Shown here: positions 59,450-64,000 of the stretch, in pieces
Layout of the letters: the number at the start of each line of letters is the position of its first letter
How positions within the stretch are numbered: position 1 is the stretch's first letter
Origin: Geosiphon pyriformis
Taxonomy: Eukaryota; Glomeromycota; Glomeromycetes; Archaeosporales; Geosiphonaceae
Length of the DNA: 64,000 bases
Assembly (NCBI GenBank): GCA_016748015.1
Contig: JAAOMT010000183.1
Coordinates: 379,313-443,312 of the forward strand
Reading direction: 5' to 3'
Made by a program: the position numbers and the translations under genes
The notes under the pieces: model-generated
The model's database searches: none
The model's input: only the letters and a program-made list of their open reading frames with translations
Told to the model about the DNA's origin: nothing

Positions 59450-60900
59450 TTTTATTATGTTTCTGGATTTTTTAAACTTTTATTTGGTGTGTAAATTTGT
59501 ACCTTAACCTTGAAAAAAAGCTTGGGTGTCAATAATTTCTAAACTTTATGAATAAAAAAGTGTTTTAACCAATACCAGACTAATTGTTTTAATTAAGACT
59601 ATTTGTAAAATTTTTTTTAAAGATTCTTTCCAATAGAATTTTTTTAGTCTGTAGTAGATTTAATTTTCTTTATGATAACAACTTTTTTGTATTAAAAAGC
59701 ATTACTATTCAGTCTTCTATTTTTGCAGTTGGCTTAGTAATTGAAGATGCTTTAGAAAAAGATTGTGAACTTTAGCTGGTCTTATAGGATATATAAAAAG
59801 CTTATAACTCTGTTAGTTGGTATTATTTAAAAAATAGTTTAGTTTTAATTAAAATGTATAAGCAATTTATTAAGTTTTTTAGTCATATTTACAATAATAA
59901 GATTAATTGAGTTATGCTTGATTATAAATTAACTAATAAGTATTAAGTACATAATAGTCTGAATCAGAGTGAGGTTTTTTTTTCTGCTCTAAAAAATTTT
60001 TTATGATCTTCTTTTGTAAGAGGTTAAAAACTTATATAGTTATTATATTAATACTAAGTTTGTAACCAAAATTGACAGAATAGAAAACCAGAGTGGATTG
60101 ATTTCATATCTGGTAATTGGTGTTTTTATTGATAACACAATTTGAATAAGAAGTAGTTAGATTGTTATTTAATATATTTTGAACATTATAAGTAAGTTTT
60201 TTAATATTAATAACATTTTAATTAACAATAAAAAAACAGTAATCATTCTTATTAACCAAAAAGTTAAGAATATTTTATTATCAATAAATAATCTGCCAAT
60301 ATCTATTGTACAAAATAGAAAGTTCTATAAATTTCTTAGTATCTTTTTGTTTTTTAAAGATTTATTCAAATCCAATTTGAAAAAAATTCATTTAAATATC
60401 AGGTTTTTTGCCAACATAATCTTAAAAAAAACTATTTTGAACAAACAGTTTCTTTATTTGGTTTTAGCTGTGCTTTAATCTATTGTTAATTATAAGATTC
60501 AGTTTAGTTTTGTCTTTAGAAGTATGTATAACAAATAAGATATACTGATTAGAAAGAGTTTAAAAATAAAAACTGGTTTGCCAAAAAATTTTTTCAATGA
60601 GACTTTTTATTATTCATCTTTATATGACTTAAAATTATTTGAGCAAATGCAAGCAAAAAGTAAATTGGCTTTTATGTTAAGTTTTTTAAATGCTGATAAA
60701 GTTTTCAGTTATTTGTTTGATTATAAGTCTTTAGATTTACAAATTTTGAATTGGTCTTCTATTTATTTTTTGCAAAATTCTGTGAAGTTGAAAATTAGTT
60801 CAGTTAACAATTTTCTGGCTGGTGTGATAAAAAATTTTTTTAATTATGATTTTTTTTTTATTAATATTTTGTTTTCTGTATTTTAGTTTTCTGATAGTAT
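59450..60900 (+). pseudogene. LINE copy 2 reverse transcriptase relic
   Basis: Recognisable blocks: KAWVSIISKLYE (59,515), LTNTRLIVLIKTICKIF (59,567), an SVVEDALEK-like block (59,740), NSLNQSEVFFSAL (59,957), and the active-site box FIDNTI at 60,128-60,145, where the second Asp is Asn (codon 60,134-60,136). Frames 60,179-60,478 and 60,578-60,886 cover the thumb region (KFYKFLSIFLFFKD, KQFLYLVLAVL, NNFLAGVIKNFF). Inactive. Confidence 0.68.
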
Positions 60901-61139
60901 TTTTATGTCTTTTGTTTTAAAGATATAATGTTTTATAATGTTTTTTACTCACTTAAGAGATTTGGTATTGCCTTTGTTAAACAATTATATAATAAGAAAA
61001 GATTGGTTTTTAATTAAAAAAGTTTTTGTTATTAAAAAAAGCTTGATTTTAGAGACCTAATCTTTATTTGATTTAAGTTAGTATATAATTACTTGGTTAA
61101 TCTTACTTTTTATTTTGCTGCTCAGTTATTTATCAGCAA

Positions 61140-62480
61140 ATTCTGGTTTTTGAATATTTTTAATACTAGTGAGTTTTCTACAATAAGACAATGTTTTTCT
61201 AATGTTAATTTGAATATTATTAATGTTTATACAAATAAATTTGTAAAAAACTTGAGTATATATAAGATATAATATAATGTAGCTGTATTTTTTGCTAATC
61301 TAAATCTAAGTATTAATGTTAAAGTTGGTGATTTAGTGTCTTTTACAATAGCAAAAATACAGATAATTGTTTTGGTTTTAGAGTATATTCTGAATTTTAG
61401 TAATGTTATAATGTATTCAGATAGTCAAGCCACTTTGAATGTATATACTACAGAATTGAATTTGGTTTTATCTGACTTTTATAATTGCTGTTGATTTAAG
61501 AGATATAATATTATAAACTTTATTAAATATAAGACACTTGCTGTTTTTTGGACCAAGATTAAAGATCATTCAAATGTTTTAGATAATAAGTATGTTGATA
61601 TGCTAACCAACTTAGCTTCAAGTTTAAATTTGTTACTTTTTGTTCTTGTTAAAAAAAATACATTAAAGCTAATAGAATAGCAATGTCTTAAAATGTTTGG
61701 TATTTTATTCATAATATGTTTAAAGCTATTTATTGTGCTTATTAAAAAGTTGGGTTTGGTTTTAATATTATTTGTAAGAACATAATTAGAAACATGAATT
61801 GAATTTGGATTTTATTAGTTTTGTATCTTAACTTATATATGGTATCTGGTTTTATAAATAAATTTACTGTTGGTTTACATTGTTATTTGCCAATTGTTGT
61901 TCAAAAATACTTATATAATAAAAAATATCTCAATATATTATGTTTATAATATAGAAAAATTGAGCTTTCTAATTATTTTTTTACATGTATAATAGATTTT
62001 AATATTTATAAGAAATTATTTAATTTATATCTGACCTAGTAGAGTTTTGTGTTGGACTTGAATTTGTCATTATTTTATATTTTACAATTGCTTTTTTTGT
62101 GTGTTTTTAACAATATTATGTATTTTGTATTGTATAAGATTTTGTGTTCAAGAAATAGTATTTGGAGACTGTTTTTGTTTTTGGCTGTACCAAAACTATC
62201 AACAATTTTTTTGTTGAATTGGTATAAAATTTGAAAATGGCTTATTAGATTAATATGTAATTAATAAGAGCTAAATATAAAGTATTAATGAAAAAAAAAG
62301 ATTTAATTACATATAATAGATTTGTGTCTTCTGAAATCCATAATTTTGTGTCTTTGTTTTCTAATAATAATATTAGGTTGTTTGGAATTGTGGAGATACA
62401 TAACATTAGTTTTAATTTTCATAAGCTTTGCAGTTTTTTTTCTGGAATTAATTGTGTAGTTTCTGTTAAAATAAATTTAT
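61140..62480 (+). pseudogene. LINE copy 2 RNase H and C-terminal region relic
   Basis: RNase H starts INVYTNKFVKNLS with Asn for the first catalytic Asp (61,234-61,236). The later DS motif (MYSDSQATLNVYTTELN, 61,410) is intact, the reverse of LINE copy 1. The knuckle region near 61,940-61,990 has lost its cysteines. The C-terminus VLYKILCSRNSIWRLF (62,130) and KLCSFFSGINCVVSV (62,425) match copy 1 and mark the end of ORF2. Confidence 0.65.
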
Positions 62481-62575
62481 AGTATCGTTTTAATTGGCTT
62501 AAGTGACTGGTTATATGTAAAAAATACATAATTTGTGCTTAGTTTAGATTATTTAGTTTAATGTATTGTAATAAG

Positions 62576-63670
62576 TAGTATTTAGATCTTACTTATAAAA
62601 TAATAATAAAAATACATAAATTAAAATTATTGTTTTTTATTATTTCAAGTTTTTTTATAATAAAAATACATATTACTTGTATTTATTTATTAATATTTTA
62701 AATTAATAATCCTTAATTATGATTATTAATAAAATTTTTATTTTTTTATTTTTAAATTAATCTGTTAAATATATATAAAACTAAAATTAATATTATAAAT
62801 AACTTAAATATTAAATATAAAAAAAATTAAATTTATTAAAAATTAAACAGTTTTTTAATTAATTTTTGTAAAACAAAAATCATATTTATAAATATACAAC
62901 TAAAATTCATAATTATAAAATAAACAAAAACAATTTAAAAAAAACTTTTATATAACAAGATATAATTAAACATATTTATTATATTTTTATAATAAATTGC
63001 AGAATTACTATAAATTAATACTTTTTTTAAATTACAAAAAAGTTGCTTATTTATTTTAATTTTATTTAGCTTTATTAATATTATATATATTTTTTAATAA
63101 TATTACATAATTAATAAATTTATTTTAAATAATATTTATAATCTTTTTTTATAATTATATAAGCAATATTTTTTAAAGCTATAAAATTATTAATTAGCAA
63201 AACAAAATTAATTAGCTAATTTTTTTTTTTTTTTATGTTTAAATATCTAAATATTAGTTATAATAAAAATTACTTGTTTGTTTTTACATTTCTATTTTTT
63301 ATTCTTAATTTGTATTGTTAGAATTAATCAAAAAAGCCTTTTAATTTATTGAATAATGAAATAATTAAAATATTTGTTATTAATTTTAAAAATTGCCAAA
63401 TAAAACATAGAATAGTATCAATAGTGTTTGTTGACAATTATAAATTATTTTTTTATCTTCAGATTTTTTTAAAAAACTTATATTGTAATAAACAGCCTTA
63501 AAAATAAAATTAGATTTAATTTTGCTTAATTATTATTGTTATTATATAGACATATTTTTATTACCACATTTATAATAACATAAAATGATTGATTATCAAT
63601 ATATAAAAAATGTTGCATTTATCATAGAATTTGTACAAATAAAAAAAAACCAAAATTCATTGTAAATAAA
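62576..63670. other. A+T-rich spacer, nothing recognised
   Basis: Almost entirely A and T. It probably includes the 5' flank or promoter of the gene that starts at 63,884; base composition becomes more balanced from about 63,660. Confidence 0.6.
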
Positions 63671-63883
63671 TTATGTATTTGAATACACGAGCGTATTTAT
63701 TTTACTTAGAAATTTTATTTGCAAGTGTCATTTTGTTCTATTTAAAAACGTACCATAAAAAAGCTTATTATATCGCTTTATGTCTTTCAACCAATTACTT
63801 CTGTTTTGGTTTTAAGTTATGTAATTGGTTAAAAAATTTATTCAATGTCACTTTGACTTTGGTTGCGAGTGACTCATGTAAAA

Positions 63884-64000
63884 ATGGCAAAGTGGATTGC
63901 TGTGGCAACTGGTTTTATCACTTCTTCAGCTTTATTATATAATTTTCAACATGACATTGATAGTAATACTGCAGAGATACGTAAGAGACTTTGCAAGTTA
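63884..64000 (+). CDS. Small membrane protein, N-terminal part only (runs off window)
   Basis: From the ATG at 63,884 the frame is open to the window edge (39 codons), beginning MAKWIAVATGFITSSALLYN, a hydrophobic N-terminal segment, followed by a polar acidic-basic part (HDIDSNTAEIRKRL). G+C content is clearly higher than in the preceding kilobase, as for the real exons in this window. The overlapping longer frame 63,673-63,942 is low-complexity and hydrophobic and I take it for a shadow. A short N-terminal membrane anchor followed by a helical segment is also found in small inner-membrane proteins such as the MICOS subunit Mic12. That comparison is only a suggestion. The rest of the gene is needed. 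Confidence 0.5.
   Translation, partial: MAKWIAVATGFITSSALLYNFQHDIDSNTAEIRKRLCKL

Larger units (their letters stand above)
56700..62575 (+). mobile_element. LINE copy 2, long, with ORF1 and ORF2 relics
   Basis: About 5.9 kb covering ORF1 (about 56,700-57,840) and ORF2 (about 57,860-62,480) with endonuclease, RT, RNase H and knuckle regions in order. The family resembles LINEs I associate with Glomeromycotina genomes. Codons are strongly shifted to A/T and many stops interrupt every domain, yet few frameshifts are needed to follow the protein. This suggests decay mainly by substitution. Confidence 0.75.

Noticed and set aside
60179-60886. Two hydrophobic open frames as possible membrane proteins
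   Set aside because: They align with the thumb region of the LINE reverse transcriptase; the hydrophobic look comes from A/T-biased codons.

Overview
The window looks like a contig from an arbuscular mycorrhizal fungus (Glomeromycotina, Rhizophagus- or Gigaspora-like). The evidence is a very A+T-rich background with long gene-free stretches, small fungal introns (about 50-120 nt, GTATGT/GTAAGT donors), and LINE and Ty3/Gypsy families that I recognise as typical of that group. The assignment is inference from family resemblance, not from a database search. No RNA gene, CRISPR array or bacterial-style operon was seen.

Only a few genes look intact. On the minus strand at 2,702-9,712 lies a 21-exon gene for a very large soluble hybrid histidine kinase (1,749 aa in my exon model, every intron phase consistent). 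It has two complete sensor-kinase modules in one chain: PAS-GAF-HisKA-HATPase-receiver, then GAF-HisKA-HATPase-pseudoreceiver-receiver. On the minus strand at 25,230-26,928 a 7-exon gene encodes a secreted M28-family zinc aminopeptidase (405 aa, all metal ligands present). A short gene of unknown function lies at about 13,435-14,263 (+), and the start of another small gene runs off the right edge (63,884-64,000, +).

Between and after these genes the DNA is mostly decayed transposons. 11,846-12,660 is a broken SAM-methyltransferase gene. 12,850-13,230 and 24,590-24,900 are Tc1/mariner transposase remnants. 15,011-19,152 and 20,866-22,850 are two related hAT elements, each with recognisable 8-bp target duplications; the first carries a probable solo LTR inside its BED-finger region. 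27,900-29,450 is a minus-strand LINE remnant.

From 30,020 to about 54,085 there is a four-level nest. A 5'-truncated LINE (+) is split by Gypsy element A (-, 30,786-53,332). A is split by Gypsy element B (+, 38,169-50,942). B is split by a short non-autonomous LTR element C (-, 43,734-46,346). A and B belong to one Gypsy family whose polyprotein has an unusual order: gag, CCHC knuckle, protease, a large Cys-rich module, a dUTPase domain, RT, RNase H, integrase, and an extra 3' region. A longer copy of the same LINE family, with ORF1 and ORF2, follows at 56,700-62,575.

Almost all lesions in the elements are transitions (Asp to Asn in catalytic motifs, Gln/Arg/Trp to stop). This points to cytosine deamination of repeats rather than random decay, while the kinase and peptidase genes in the same window remain open.
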